Part shown: one piece after another, positions 7,959 to 16,135 of the stretch
Layout: the number at the start of each line of letters is the position of its first letter
Numbering within the stretch: position 1 is the stretch's first letter
From: an uncultured Dokdonia sp.
GTDB lineage: Bacteria; Bacteroidota; Bacteroidia; Flavobacteriales; Flavobacteriaceae
Length of the DNA: 61,263 nt
Reading direction: 5' to 3'
Assembly: GCF_937910895.1 (NCBI RefSeq)
Contig: NZ_CALEMI010000140.1
Coordinates: forward strand, 1-61,263
Program-made: the position numbers and the translations under genes
The notes under the pieces: generated by a model
Databases searched by the model: none
What the model saw: only the letters and a program-made list of their open reading frames with translations
Told to the model about the DNA's origin: nothing

Positions 7959-10490
7959 CTAATCTAAAAGATTAAATTGCTCAAAATGATGATTCAAGTG
8001 TTTTCGTTCCATTAGATACCACTCATATTTATTAAGTTCTCCGAAGACTGCATTTTTTGCAGTGGCTTCAGGGTTTTCTTTATAATATTTTAAATATTCC
8101 TGTCGGATTCTTATTAATTCCGCTTTCGCGAAAGCAAGATTTTCATGCTTCAATGCTGGCTGAATACCAGCCTCATACAACGGGAAATTATAATCGCGCG
8201 GCATCTTATCGTAGTTGTACAAGGTTGCATGTACTTTGTCCAATATTTTTTCTGGAGTAGCAATTTCAAAATCCTGTACTTCTCCCATGGCAATGCGATA
8301 TGTCAATTCTAGATGCTCCACTATTTGTTGCGGTGTCATCGTTCCCCATTGTGGCATACTATCTTCCGCAAGTTTTGCTAGTGATTGCTCAAAAACAGTG
8401 TCTGTAATTTCTGTAAAGACCGTTTGTTTTTTCTGAACCATCGTCAGAATCGTTGCTACAGCTACCAACGGATCTTTCTCTTCGGCTTCTGGAGAATTGG
8501 GTTCTATAGTCGCATCAAAAACTTCCACAAACCATTTTACAATTCCGCACGGATGCTCGTTTCCAGCAACATCACGCTCTATTTTTTGCTTACAGGTTAA
8601 TCGTACATACACCGTATCATTATGATAAATAGGTCGTAAAAAACGACATTCTTCTAATCCGTAGTTTGCAGCAACAGGACCTTTATTAGGATATACAAAA
8701 AGCCCAGCAGCGGCCGCTAAAATAAAATAACCGTGAGCCGTACGTTTTTCAAAAATACTTCCTTCTAGAGAGGTGATATCTGTATGTGCATAGAAATGAT
8801 CCCATGTGAGATTTGCAAAATTGACAATATCTCCATCGGTGATCGTTCTGTTATGTGTTTTAAGAGACATTCCCGGTTGAATATCCTCCCAATGATAGGC
8901 AAACGGATGCTTTTCTATTTCTTTATAATCGGCTTTTGCTTGATAGATGCCAGTCACTTCGGTAAGTGTGGTAGGGGATCCTTGAATCGCACAACGTTGT
9001 AAATAATGCTTGATACCACGCATTCCGCCCATTTCTTCTCCACCTCCAGCACGCCCTGGTCCTCCATGAATCAGATTAGGAAGTGGCGAACCGTGTCCTG
9101 TCGATTGTTTGGCACTTTCTCGGTTCAGAATCAAAATACGTCCGTGATGCGAAGCGGCATTTATAGTATATTCTTTTGCGATCTGATTATCATTTGTGAC
9201 AATAGAACTTACGAGAGATCCTTTCCCCATCTTAGCCAATGTAATCGCTTCTTCAAGATTATTATATGGCATGATGGTACTTACGGGGCCAAAAGCTTCT
9301 GTGACGTGTGCATTTTCATTGGTAAGCGGATGATCTTCTCTTAATAAGATGGGCTTCATAAAGGCACCTTTCTGCGCATCTGCTCCAATAGTTTCTACTT
9401 CATGTAAATTTCCATATACAATCTCAGCTGTTTTCGTAATTTCTTGTACTTGTGTTCTTACCGATTTGCGTTGTGCATCATTTACCAATGCGCCCATTCG
9501 CACTTCTTTTAAACGAGGATCTCCTATGGTCACTTTGTCTAATGCGTTCCCTAGGGCAATTTGCACATCTTCTACAAGATTTGCAGGAACAATGATACGA
9601 CGTATTGCCGTACATTTCTGTCCCGATTTTACCGTCATTTCATTACGAACTTCTTTGATAAACAAATCAAATTCTGGAGTTCCAGGCACAGCATCTTCGC
9701 CAAGAATAGCAGCGTTTAAGGAGTCTGCTTCCATGGTAAATGGCACCGATTCTTTTGTTAACTGCGGATGATTCCGTAACCTTCTCCCTACTGCTGCAGA
9801 TCCTGTAAAGGTAACTACATCTTGAGATTGTACGGTATCTAGAATATCTCTAGCCGTACCGCTAATTAATTGTAAAGATCCTTCTGGTAAGATTCCAGAA
9901 GCTATAATTTCTCTCACCACCGCTTCTGTTAAATAGGCAGTTTGTGGTGCCGGTAATACTACGGCTGGCATACCTGCCATCCAGTTAACCGCACATTTTT
10001 CTAACATTCCCCATATTGGAAAATTAAAAGCATTGATATGAATGGCAACGCCTTCTTTTGGCACCATAATATGATGCGCCATAAAACGACCTCCTCGTGA
10101 TAAATCGATAGGGTCACCTTCTACATGATAAGATTGGTTTGGGAATAATTTACGTAAAGATGCATTGGCAAACAGATTTCCAAAACCTCCTTCTATATCA
10201 ATCCAACTATCAATTTTTGTAGCACCTGTACGGTAACTCAACTCATAAAAGGCTTGTTTCTTTTTAGTAAGATACATCGCCAGTTTTTTTATCATATTTC
10301 CACGTTCCTGAAATGTCATCTTACGCAATACAGATCCGTGATCACGTCCGTACTGCAAAATACTAGCCGTATCAATTCCATCAGTAGTGACACTTGTGAA
10401 CTGTTCTCCTGTGACTGAATCCAGAATAGGTGTTCCTTCTCCCTGACCATCAGTCCAAACGCCTTGTATATAATGTTGTGTTTTGTTCAT
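7959..10490 (-). CDS. paaZ: PaaZ, ring-opening enzyme with an extra C-terminal DinB-like domain
   Basis: Bifunctional oxepin-CoA hydrolase and 3-oxo-5,6-didehydrosuberyl-CoA semialdehyde dehydrogenase. Residues about 1-520 are the aldehyde dehydrogenase (catalytic Cys in VKSGQKCTAIRR, Glu in FTMEADSLN). About 530-680 are a MaoC hot-dog hydratase (FANLTWDHFYAHTD). E. coli PaaZ is 681 residues; this one is 843. The extra tail (about 690-843) has WGTMTPQQIVEHLELTYR and KHLNHHFEQF, resembling DUF1569/DinB metal-binding four-helix domains. The palindrome at 8121-8135 encodes AFAKAE in this tail. It lies between the toxin-antitoxin pair and the hydratase. Confidence 0.93.
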   Translation of the reverse strand: MNKTQHYIQGVWTDGQGEGTPILDSVTGEQFTSVTTDGIDTASILQYGRDHGSVLRKMTFQERGNMIKKLAMYLTKKKQAFYELSYRTGATKIDSWIDIEGGFGNLFANASLRKLFPNQSYHVEGDPIDLSRGGRFMAHHIMVPKEGVAIHINAFNFPIWGMLEKCAVNWMAGMPAVVLPAPQTAYLTEAVVREIIASGILPEGSLQLISGTARDILDTVQSQDVVTFTGSAAVGRRLRNHPQLTKESVPFTMEADSLNAAILGEDAVPGTPEFDLFIKEVRNEMTVKSGQKCTAIRRIIVPANLVEDVQIALGNALDKVTIGDPRLKEVRMGALVNDAQRKSVRTQVQEITKTAEIVYGNLHEVETIGADAQKGAFMKPILLREDHPLTNENAHVTEAFGPVSTIMPYNNLEEAITLAKMGKGSLVSSIVTNDNQIAKEYTINAASHHGRILILNRESAKQSTGHGSPLPNLIHGGPGRAGGGEEMGGMRGIKHYLQRCAIQGSPTTLTEVTGIYQAKADYKEIEKHPFAYHWEDIQPGMSLKTHNRTITDGDIVNFANLTWDHFYAHTDITSLEGSIFEKRTAHGYFILAAAAGLFVYPNKGPVAANYGLEECRFLRPIYHNDTVYVRLTCKQKIERDVAGNEHPCGIVKWFVEVFDATIEPNSPEAEEKDPLVAVATILTMVQKKQTVFTEITDTVFEQSLAKLAEDSMPQWGTMTPQQIVEHLELTYRIAMGEVQDFEIATPEKILDKVHATLYNYDKMPRDYNFPLYEAGIQPALKHENLAFAKAELIRIRQEYLKYYKENPEATAKNAVFGELNKYEWYLMERKHLNHHFEQFNLLD
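8121..8135. repeat. 16-bp palindrome, in the paaZ tail
   Basis: CGCTTTCGCGAAAGC, lacking only the last G; read as AFAKA. Confidence 0.92.
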
Positions 10491-10492
10491 AA

Positions 10493-10530
10493 TCCCTTAC
10501 CCCGACCCTCTCCTAAGGGGAGAAGGAGTT
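10493..10530. repeat. CCCTCTCC/GGAGA-type imperfect palindrome
   Basis: Copy of the C-rich/G-rich repeat family (CCCTCTCCTAAGGGGAGAAG) also present near 2320-2350, 17341-17375, 17415-17455, 18918-18956 and 32660-32693. It lies between the toxin stop codon and the paaZ start. Confidence 0.7.
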
Positions 10531-10569
10531 TATGGGTGTTTTATTAATTATTTTATTTCTGAGTACGCT

Positions 10570-10902
10570 TTAATACCTTAATATATCTCCTAATGTATCT
10601 TTAATATAATCAACAGACTCTTGAGGGACAGCGCCTAGCTTACTTCTCAATCTTTTCTTAGATACCGACCGAATATGAAACGTAAGCACCTCAGATTTTA
10701 CATCCAGACCATTAGTCTCATCTGGTTCAATAATCAAATTGCCTTTATAATTTTTAATACTTGTCGTTAATGGGCACACAATTACTACTTCCAGATATGT
10801 ATTTAGAAGATTACCACTTATAATTATTGCAGGTCTTCTACCTCCTTGTTCGCGACCTTTAACAGGATCGAGATACAAATCCCATATCTCACCTTGTTTC
10901 AT
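10570..10902 (-). CDS. MazF/PemK-family endoribonuclease toxin
   Basis: 110 residues with the PemK-like fold: MKQGEIWDLYLDPVKGREQGGRRPAIIIS carries the conserved GEIW, G.EQ...RP.. core, and VIVCPLTTS is the central strand. Family members cut mRNA at short sequences. The start overlaps the antitoxin stop by 4 bp (ATGA), typical of translationally coupled toxin-antitoxin pairs. The pair lies between paaJ and paaZ and is transcribed with them, an unusual place for such a module. Confidence 0.9.
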   Translation of the reverse strand: MKQGEIWDLYLDPVKGREQGGRRPAIIISGNLLNTYLEVVIVCPLTTSIKNYKGNLIIEPDETNGLDVKSEVLTFHIRSVSKKRLRSKLGAVPQESVDYIKDTLGDILRY

Positions 10903-11141
10903 AAGGTGGTGTTTTCAATGTCAGACAAATAATATGTCATCCCTTCTTCGGCAACTTGCATGATATCTTTATCCTGACCAGCAACTTTATATGACTTTAC
11001 ATACTCTGCTCGCTTGAGTTGATCTAAATAGATTTCTAGTGCTTTTTCAATGATTTTATTTTTTGCTACTCCATATTGCTGTGCAATATCTCCTAGTTTT
11101 TTTAAAAGATCATCGGGAAGTGAAGATGTAAATGTTGCCAT
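10899..11141 (-). CDS. Ribbon-helix-helix antitoxin
   Basis: 80 residues. The N-terminal strand ATFTSSLPDDLLKKLGDIAQ and helix GVAKNKIIEKALEIYLDQL form a CopG/Arc-like ribbon-helix-helix for DNA binding. The C-terminal tail (SYKVAGQDKDIMQVAEEGMTYYL) would contact the toxin. It precedes the MazF-like toxin with a 4-bp overlap. The intergenic region upstream carries the 16-bp palindrome at 11185-11199. Confidence 0.87.
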   Translation of the reverse strand: MATFTSSLPDDLLKKLGDIAQQYGVAKNKIIEKALEIYLDQLKRAEYVKSYKVAGQDKDIMQVAEEGMTYYLSDIENTTL

Positions 11142-11184
11142 ATCATATTTATATTGTGTAAATATAATTAATATTTATTATTTT

Positions 11185-11199
11185 GCTTTCGCGAAAGCG
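11185..11199. repeat. 16-bp palindrome upstream of the antitoxin gene
   Basis: GCTTTCGCGAAAGCG, 44 bp before the antitoxin start, between it and the paaJ stop. Confidence 0.92.
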
Positions 11200-11240
11200 A
11201 ATATCTTTTTATTTATATCTTAACGTATTAAATTTCCCAA

Positions 11241-12458
11241 TTACGCAGAAAATTTCGCATTTTCAATAATAGCTGCATATCCTTGTCCAACGCCTATACA
11301 CATAGTCACCAATGCATATCGTTGTCCTGTTTCTTGCAACTCTAAAGCTGCTGAATACGCAATACGTGCTCCTGTCACTCCAAGTGGATGTCCAATCGCA
11401 ATCGAACCTCCGTTAGGATTAATGCGTGGGTCATTATCTTCAAGTCCCCACTCACGAATACACGCCAAAGCTTGCGATGCAAATGCCTCATTCAACTCGA
11501 TCACATCCATATCTTCCATCGTAAGTCCTGCTTTTTCTAAAGCCTTATTTGATGCTTGCACGGGACCAATTCCCATAATACGAGGTTCTACACCCACCAC
11601 TGCAGAACTTACAATGCGAGCCAACGGTTTTAAACCGTACTTCTTCACAGCAGCCTCACTTGCAATAATTGTTGCAGCAGCACCATCATTCAATCCTGAA
11701 CTATTTCCTGCGGTGACACTGCCTCCTTCTTTCTTGAAAGCAGGGCGAAGTTTTGCTAAAATTTCTTTTGAACTATTTGGTTTTATAAATTCATCATCTT
11801 TAAAGATAATCGGATCTTTTTTTCGTTGCGGAATTTCTACCGCAACAATTTCCTTAGCAAGTCGTCCATTAGATTGTGCTTTTGCTGCTTTCATCTGACT
11901 GTGATACGCAAAGGTGTCTTGATCTTCACGAGAGATATTGTATTTCTCTACTAGATTTTCTGCTGTATTTCCCATCCCATCAACTCCATATACTTCTTGC
12001 ATCTTAGGATTGATAAAACGCCAACCAAACGTGGAATCATACATTTTACTATCGCCACCAAAAGCTGTTGAAGGCTTTGCCATTACGTAGGGTCCTCGGG
12101 TCATATTTTCTACACCACCAGAAATAAAGAGATCTCCATCACCAGCTTTAATAGCTCTATTGGCATGAATAATCGCCGAAAGTCCGCTACTACACAATCT
12201 ATTTACGGTCTCACCAGGCACTGTAAAAGGAATTCCAGCAAGTAATAATGACATACGGGCTACGTTGCGATTATCTTCTCCTGCTTGATTTGCACAGCCC
12301 ATAATCACATCATCATAAGCTTCTTTTGGGATGGTAGGATTACGTTTTACGATTTCTCGTATCACGTGTGCTCCCAAATCATCCGTGCGTATCGCACTCA
12401 ATGTTCCTTTGTAGTTTCCTATTGGTGTTCTGACACCATCTATAATATATGCTTCCAT
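11241..12458 (-). CDS. paaJ: Thiolase PaaJ (3-oxoadipyl-CoA / 3-oxo-5,6-didehydrosuberyl-CoA thiolase)
   Basis: 405-residue thiolase. The first catalytic Cys is in VNRLCSSGLSA (near 90), the His in NPNGGSIAIGHPLGVTGAR (near 361) and the second Cys in VTMCIGVGQG (near 391). In phenylacetate degradation PaaJ cleaves both 3-oxo-5,6-didehydrosuberyl-CoA and 3-oxoadipyl-CoA. The start MEAYIIDGVRTPIG is canonical. A hairpin repeat ends 4 bp upstream of the ATG. Confidence 0.92.
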   Translation of the reverse strand: MEAYIIDGVRTPIGNYKGTLSAIRTDDLGAHVIREIVKRNPTIPKEAYDDVIMGCANQAGEDNRNVARMSLLLAGIPFTVPGETVNRLCSSGLSAIIHANRAIKAGDGDLFISGGVENMTRGPYVMAKPSTAFGGDSKMYDSTFGWRFINPKMQEVYGVDGMGNTAENLVEKYNISREDQDTFAYHSQMKAAKAQSNGRLAKEIVAVEIPQRKKDPIIFKDDEFIKPNSSKEILAKLRPAFKKEGGSVTAGNSSGLNDGAAATIIASEAAVKKYGLKPLARIVSSAVVGVEPRIMGIGPVQASNKALEKAGLTMEDMDVIELNEAFASQALACIREWGLEDNDPRINPNGGSIAIGHPLGVTGARIAYSAALELQETGQRYALVTMCIGVGQGYAAIIENAKFSA

Positions 12459-12462
12459 TTTA

Positions 12463-12480
12463 TGCCCGCGTATGCGGGTA
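12463..12480. repeat. Start-proximal hairpin before paaJ
   Basis: TGCCCGCGTATGCGGGTA. The hairpin ends 4 bp upstream of the paaJ ATG, where a ribosome would bind. Same family as 2793, 15563 and 18844. Confidence 0.85.
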
Positions 12481-12575
12481 TCTTTTAATTAAACTTAGAC
12501 TTCACATGAATAAGACCTTTATGTCCTACAGACATTTCTCCCAAAGGAAGAGAATATGTATCTATTTGATTCAAA

Positions 12576-12989
12576 TTAATCTTTTTCCTCCCAATCTTTG
12601 GCTGTTCTGTAGACAACACCTTTAAACAAAGCTACAAGTTCGTTATCTCTTTTTACTTCGACAATATTAAAACCTACTTTTGTTTTTTGATGATCTACTG
12701 TTGCTTCGGCAGTGATATAATCTCCTTCTACCAATGCTTCTATGTGATTAATACTGGTCTCTATAGAGACAGCGTATTTGCCATGTGTATTGGCTGTAAA
12801 TCCAAAAGCAGTGTCTGCCAGTGAATAGGTAATACCACCATGTGCAAAACCCATACTATTCAGCATTTCTTTACGAACGGTCATCCCTACTTTTACATAG
12901 CCTATTTTGGAATCAAGTATTTCGATTCCTAACCAAGTACTGTACGCATCTTGGGATAACATTTTATGTGGAATTTTAGCTCCGTCCAT
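12576..12989 (-). CDS. paaI: PaaI hot-dog thioesterase
   Basis: 137 residues of the 4HBT/PaaI hot-dog family. The active-site segment is NSMGFAHGGITYSLADTAFGF (HGG-x(4)-LAD). PaaI releases CoA from ring-hydroxylated phenylacetyl-CoA side products and so rescues the CoA pool. It lies between paaH and paaJ on the same strand. The intergenic region upstream holds a large inverted repeat (13001-13072). Confidence 0.9.
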   Translation of the reverse strand: MDGAKIPHKMLSQDAYSTWLGIEILDSKIGYVKVGMTVRKEMLNSMGFAHGGITYSLADTAFGFTANTHGKYAVSIETSINHIEALVEGDYITAEATVDHQKTKVGFNIVEVKRDNELVALFKGVVYRTAKDWEEKD

Positions 12990-13000
12990 TTTTATTTATT

Positions 13001-13072
13001 TTGTCACGCTGAGCTTGTCGAAGCGCATTCCTATTTATTTTCTCAAATCCTTCGACAAGCTCAGGGTGACAA
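13001..13072. repeat. Inverted pair of CTTCGACAAGCTCAG-type repeats
   Basis: Two 23-bp arms (13001-13023 and 13050-13072) differ at one position and enclose 26 bp, so the paaH-paaI intergenic region can form a very stable stem-loop. A related sequence lies in the FolK-dNK linker (44812-44838), and a decayed one lies in the GSCFA gene (35514-35531). Confidence 0.88.
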
Positions 13073-13074
13073 TA

Positions 13075-14295
13075 CTATTGTTTAAAAAACGTCTTTCCTT
13101 CCCTATTCATTCTTCGTAATAACGGCGAACAACGATACCGGTCTTCATGATATTCGTCATACAAAATATCCATTTGTGATACACACCAATCGACACCTTT
13201 TTCATCTGCCCATGCAAGTAATCCTTTAGGGTAATTAACCCCTTTGGTCATCGCATTGTCGATGTCTTCTGCACTCGCAATATTCCAAAATAATGCATCG
13301 GCAGCTTCATTAATAAGCATGACTAGAATACGATCAAAAATTTTATTTCCTAGGATTTTATTTGAGGTTGGGTCCGCTTTCGCGAAAGCGTTATCAGCCT
13401 TCTCATCTCTATAATCATAATAGCCGCGTCCAGACTTACGCCCTAAATACCCCGCCTGACTATAGCGTTGTTGGGTAAAAGAGGGTTTATATCTAGGATC
13501 TTGATAAAAGGCATTAAATACAGTTTCTGTTACTGTATAATTAATGTCATTTCCTATAAAATCCATTAATTCAAAAGGCCCCATTCTGAAACCTCCTATG
13601 TTTTTCATTGCCCAATCGATGGTTGCAAAATCGGCAATTCCTTCTTCATAGATCCGTAAGGCTTCTCCATAAAAAGGACGTGCTACACGATTTACAATAA
13701 ACCCAGGCGTATCTTTTGCGACTGCCACTACTTTTTTCCAACGTGTAATTTCTTGAGTACAGATATCTAAAATATCTTGCGACGTTTGTACAGCAGGAAT
13801 CACTTCTACCAATTTCATCAAAGGTGCTGGATTAAAAAAGTGGATTCCGATACAACGTTCTGGTTTTTCTAATGAGGCTGCTATTGAAGCTATCGAAAGA
13901 CTAGAGGTGTTGGAAGCAATAATAGAAGTTTCAGATACGTACGTTTCTAACTCTTGAAATACCTTCTTTTTAATCTCAAGATTTTCAATAATGGCTTCTA
14001 TGGTCAAATCTGCGTTTGCTAATTCGTTTAAAGTATTTACGTATTGAATATTTCCTTGAATTCTATTTTTCTCACCTGCGTCTATTCTTCCTTTCTCAAT
14101 CAGACGATTTAGGATTTTTTCAAGCGCTACTTTTGCTTTGTCTAACGCGGCTTGATGGGTGTCAAATAACTTTACCAAGCATCCAGCGGTTGCCGCTACT
14201 TGTGCAATTCCAGAACCCATGGTTCCTGCGCCGATGATTCCTACGGTTTTGATTGGGGATTGGGGATTGTTGATTGCTGATTGTTGATCTGACAT
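13075..14295 (-). CDS. paaH: PaaH, 3-hydroxyadipyl-CoA dehydrogenase
   Basis: NAD-dependent 3-hydroxyacyl-CoA dehydrogenase of 406 residues. The Rossmann motif is VGIIGAGTMGSGIAQ (near 18-32), the substrate helices include CIGIHFFNPAPLMKLVEVIP, and TPGFIVNRVARPFYGEALRI starts the C-terminal helical domain. It converts 3-hydroxyadipyl-CoA to 3-oxoadipyl-CoA for PaaJ. The first 14 codons (SDQQSAINNPQSPI) are read from GATTGNN heptamers that continue upstream, so the native start was probably replaced. The palindrome at 13375-13390 encodes AFAKAD. The gene ends next to the 13001-13072 inverted repeat. Confidence 0.92.
   Translation of the reverse strand: MSDQQSAINNPQSPIKTVGIIGAGTMGSGIAQVAATAGCLVKLFDTHQAALDKAKVALEKILNRLIEKGRIDAGEKNRIQGNIQYVNTLNELANADLTIEAIIENLEIKKKVFQELETYVSETSIIASNTSSLSIASIAASLEKPERCIGIHFFNPAPLMKLVEVIPAVQTSQDILDICTQEITRWKKVVAVAKDTPGFIVNRVARPFYGEALRIYEEGIADFATIDWAMKNIGGFRMGPFELMDFIGNDINYTVTETVFNAFYQDPRYKPSFTQQRYSQAGYLGRKSGRGYYDYRDEKADNAFAKADPTSNKILGNKIFDRILVMLINEAADALFWNIASAEDIDNAMTKGVNYPKGLLAWADEKGVDWCVSQMDILYDEYHEDRYRCSPLLRRMNREGKTFFKQ
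13375..13390. repeat. 16-bp palindrome, in paaH
   Basis: Perfect copy, read as AFAKA. Confidence 0.95.
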
Positions 14296-14348
14296 TATAT
14301 GATTTATAATTTAGAGGATGCAGGTTTGATTACTGATTGTTGATTTTA
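14251..14348. repeat. Heptamer array GATTGNN, left side of four-helix-bundle cassette A
   Basis: Five contiguous 7-mers (gattggg twice, gattgtt, gattgct, gattgtt) from 14251, then decayed units, then gattact, gattgtt, gatttta from 14328, exactly 11 periods later. The array runs from inside the paaH N-terminus to 19 bp short of the four-helix-bundle stop codon. Confidence 0.85.
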
Positions 14349-14366
14349 ATTGCTTATTAAGTCCGA

Positions 14367-14720
14367 TTATTTTGAGGATGCTGTCTTTATATCTGTAACA
14401 AAAATAGAGATGAGTTGGTTATTTTCGTCAAGAAGTGTTTCTAGATCTTTAGTATTAAGAATTAATCCCACACCTTTTTGAATTTTCATATTTACATACG
14501 ATTCGCGTAATTCTTTTAAAGAGATTTTCATTTTATGCAGAAAGTCTCTTATGCTTTCTCCACTTCTAGCTTCTCCGTAATTTAATGCCACAGATGTTGA
14601 TGAACGAATTAATTGTTTTGTTAGATGTTCTGAAGCAAAAGACGTACCCATCCTTTTACAAAGAAGTATAATATCTACTGTAAATTTTATCCATCTTTCT
14701 TCTAACTGATTTGGCTTCAT
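14367..14720 (-). CDS. Four-helix-bundle protein (bIVP/S23 family), copy A
   Basis: About 117 residues. HLTKQLIRSSTSVALNYGEARSGESIRDFLHKMKISLKELRE is the signature of the four-helix-bundle family found in 23S rRNA intervening sequences and, more distantly, in the Avd protein of diversity-generating retroelements. ATG 14720 (MKPNQLEERWIKF) was chosen because it aligns with family N-termini; the longer frame begins with TTG inside a repeat. It sits between paaG and paaH and is flanked on both sides by inverted heptamer arrays. The molecular function is unknown, and nothing suggests a role in phenylacetate degradation. Confidence 0.85.
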   Translation of the reverse strand: MKPNQLEERWIKFTVDIILLCKRMGTSFASEHLTKQLIRSSTSVALNYGEARSGESIRDFLHKMKISLKELRESYVNMKIQKGVGLILNTKDLETLLDENNQLISIFVTDIKTASSK

Positions 14721-14741
14721 TGTTATCTTTTTTAAATCAAA

Positions 14742-14776
14742 AATCTCCAATCCACAATCTACAATCGTTAATCACT
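14742..14776. repeat. Heptamer array AATCNNN, right side of cassette A
   Basis: Five 7-mers: aatctcc, aatccac, aatctac, aatcgtt, aatcact. Their complement is the same GATT-based heptamer as the left array, so the two arrays are inverted around the gene. The array overlaps the paaG stop codon region. Confidence 0.8.
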
Positions 14777-15557
14777 ATCTTCCTTTAAAATTGGGTTTTC
14801 TTTTTTCTACAAAGGCAGTTACTCCTTCGACATAGTCTTCACTACTAGCGGCTTCTATTTGTAATTTTGATTCTAAAGCTAGTTGTTGTTCTAAGGTGTT
14901 GCTCATGGATTGATTGAGTAATCTTTTGGTCATTCCCAAAGCCTTTGTTGGCATTTGTGCCAATGTCGTAGCTATTGTCTCTACTTCTCCTTGAAAATCT
15001 TCTAGGGTTGTCATTTTATAGATCATTCCCATTTGCTCAGCTTCGGTTGCAGATAATTTATCGCCTAACATCATTAAGGCACTCGCCTTTCCAAAACCAA
15101 TCAATCTCGGTAAAAAGAAGGTTCCTGCACTGTCTGGCACGAGTCCTATTTTACTAAATGCCTGAATAAAACTTACTTTTTCATGAGCAATCACGATATC
15201 ACAAGCAAGGGCAATGTTTGCTCCTGCTCCTGCGGCTACTCCATTTACGGCAGCTATAATTGGTTTTTCAATCGCCCGTATTCTAGTAATGATAGGGTTA
15301 TAATGTTCTTCTAATATTTTCTTGAATCCCGGGTTTAAATCAGGGGTTGTGACTTCCTTGAGGTCTTGTCCCGCACAAAAAGCCTTTCCGCTTCCTGTGA
15401 TGACAATCGCTCTTACAGAGGCATCGTTTGCACACGCATCCAATTCGCTTTGGAGCAATAATGCCATCTCACGATTAAAGCTATTAAAAACCTCTGGACG
15501 GTTGAGCGTGAGTGTTGCGACTCCGTTGTTTAGTTCTTTGAGAATTGACTCATTCAT
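14775..15557 (-). CDS. paaG: PaaG, ring-1,2-epoxyphenylacetyl-CoA isomerase
   Basis: 260-residue crotonase. GKAFCAGQDLKEV (near 60) and AAVNGVAAGAGANIALACDIVIA (near 101-123) form the oxyanion hole, and SKIGLVPDSAGTFFLPRLIG (near 134-153), with its Asp, is typical of PaaG. It converts the ring epoxide to oxepin-CoA, the PaaZ substrate. The start MNESILKELNN is preceded by a start-proximal hairpin ending 5 bp upstream. The neighbours are copy A of the four-helix-bundle gene and paaD. Confidence 0.9.
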   Translation of the reverse strand: MNESILKELNNGVATLTLNRPEVFNSFNREMALLLQSELDACANDASVRAIVITGSGKAFCAGQDLKEVTTPDLNPGFKKILEEHYNPIITRIRAIEKPIIAAVNGVAAGAGANIALACDIVIAHEKVSFIQAFSKIGLVPDSAGTFFLPRLIGFGKASALMMLGDKLSATEAEQMGMIYKMTTLEDFQGEVETIATTLAQMPTKALGMTKRLLNQSMSNTLEQQLALESKLQIEAASSEDYVEGVTAFVEKRKPNFKGR

Positions 15558-15562
15558 ACTAA

Positions 15563-15580
15563 TGCCCGCATAGGCAGATA
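15563..15580. repeat. Start-proximal hairpin before paaG
   Basis: TGCCCGCATAGGCAGATA, a slightly decayed copy ending 5 bp before the paaG ATG. Confidence 0.75.
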
Positions 15581-15619
15581 TTTTTTAAATTAACATAAAC
15601 CCCTAATTTCATATAGAGA

Positions 15620-15636
15620 TCCCCGCCTACGCGGGA
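15620..15636. repeat. Hairpin TCCCCGCCTACGCGGGA after paaD
   Basis: Same family in the other orientation, ending 1 bp before the stop codon of paaD, between paaD and paaG. Confidence 0.8.
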
Positions 15637-15637
15637 A

Positions 15638-16135
15638 TTATTTCAAGCATTTAAAATAGTCAAAAGGTTCTTGACAGGTATCGCATTTAAATAATGCTTT
15701 ACATGCCGTAGATCCAAACTGACTGACCAAGTGGGTTTCTGTCGATCCGCAGTTGGTGCATTTTACAATTTTCTTTCCTCCTAACAATGCATCCTTATCT
15801 GCTTCTGGGGATAAAGGTGCCGCGATTCCGTAGTCTTCAAGCGCTTTTCGACCTCGTGGCGTGATCCAATCGGTGGTCCACGCGGGGCTTAATACTAAGG
15901 TGATTTTTGCTTTTTTACCCGCTTTCGCGAAAGCGGACACAATATCATCTCCAATTACATCCATTGCTGGACATCCCGAGTAGGTCGGTGTAATCTTTAC
16001 CTGAACAATACCATCAGTTTCGATGGCTTCCCGAACCACGCCCATATCCATAATAGAAAGCACAGGTATTTCTGGATCTGAAACAGATTCCAAAATGGAG
16101 AGTAAATGAGGTTGTATGTTTTGAATAATACTCAA
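15638..16135 (-). CDS. paaD: PaaD, phenylacetyl-CoA epoxidase assembly subunit
   Basis: 165 residues. The N-terminal DUF59/MIP18 domain (VSDPEIPVLSIMDMGVVRE, TPTYSGCPAMDVI) is followed by a C-terminal four-cysteine zinc ribbon (CTNCGS near 139, CDTCQ near 154). PaaD is needed for a functional epoxidase, probably in metal-centre maturation. The start is TTG at 16135; an in-frame TGA lies 6 bp upstream and no suitable ATG follows. That TTG lies in a heptamer array, so the original start region appears to have been replaced. The palindrome at 15920-15935 encodes AFAKAG. Confidence 0.92.
   Translation of the reverse strand: MSIIQNIQPHLLSILESVSDPEIPVLSIMDMGVVREAIETDGIVQVKITPTYSGCPAMDVIGDDIVSAFAKAGKKAKITLVLSPAWTTDWITPRGRKALEDYGIAAPLSPEADKDALLGGKKIVKCTNCGSTETHLVSQFGSTACKALFKCDTCQEPFDYFKCLK
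15920..15935. repeat. 16-bp palindrome, in paaD
   Basis: Perfect copy, read as AFAKA. Confidence 0.95.
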
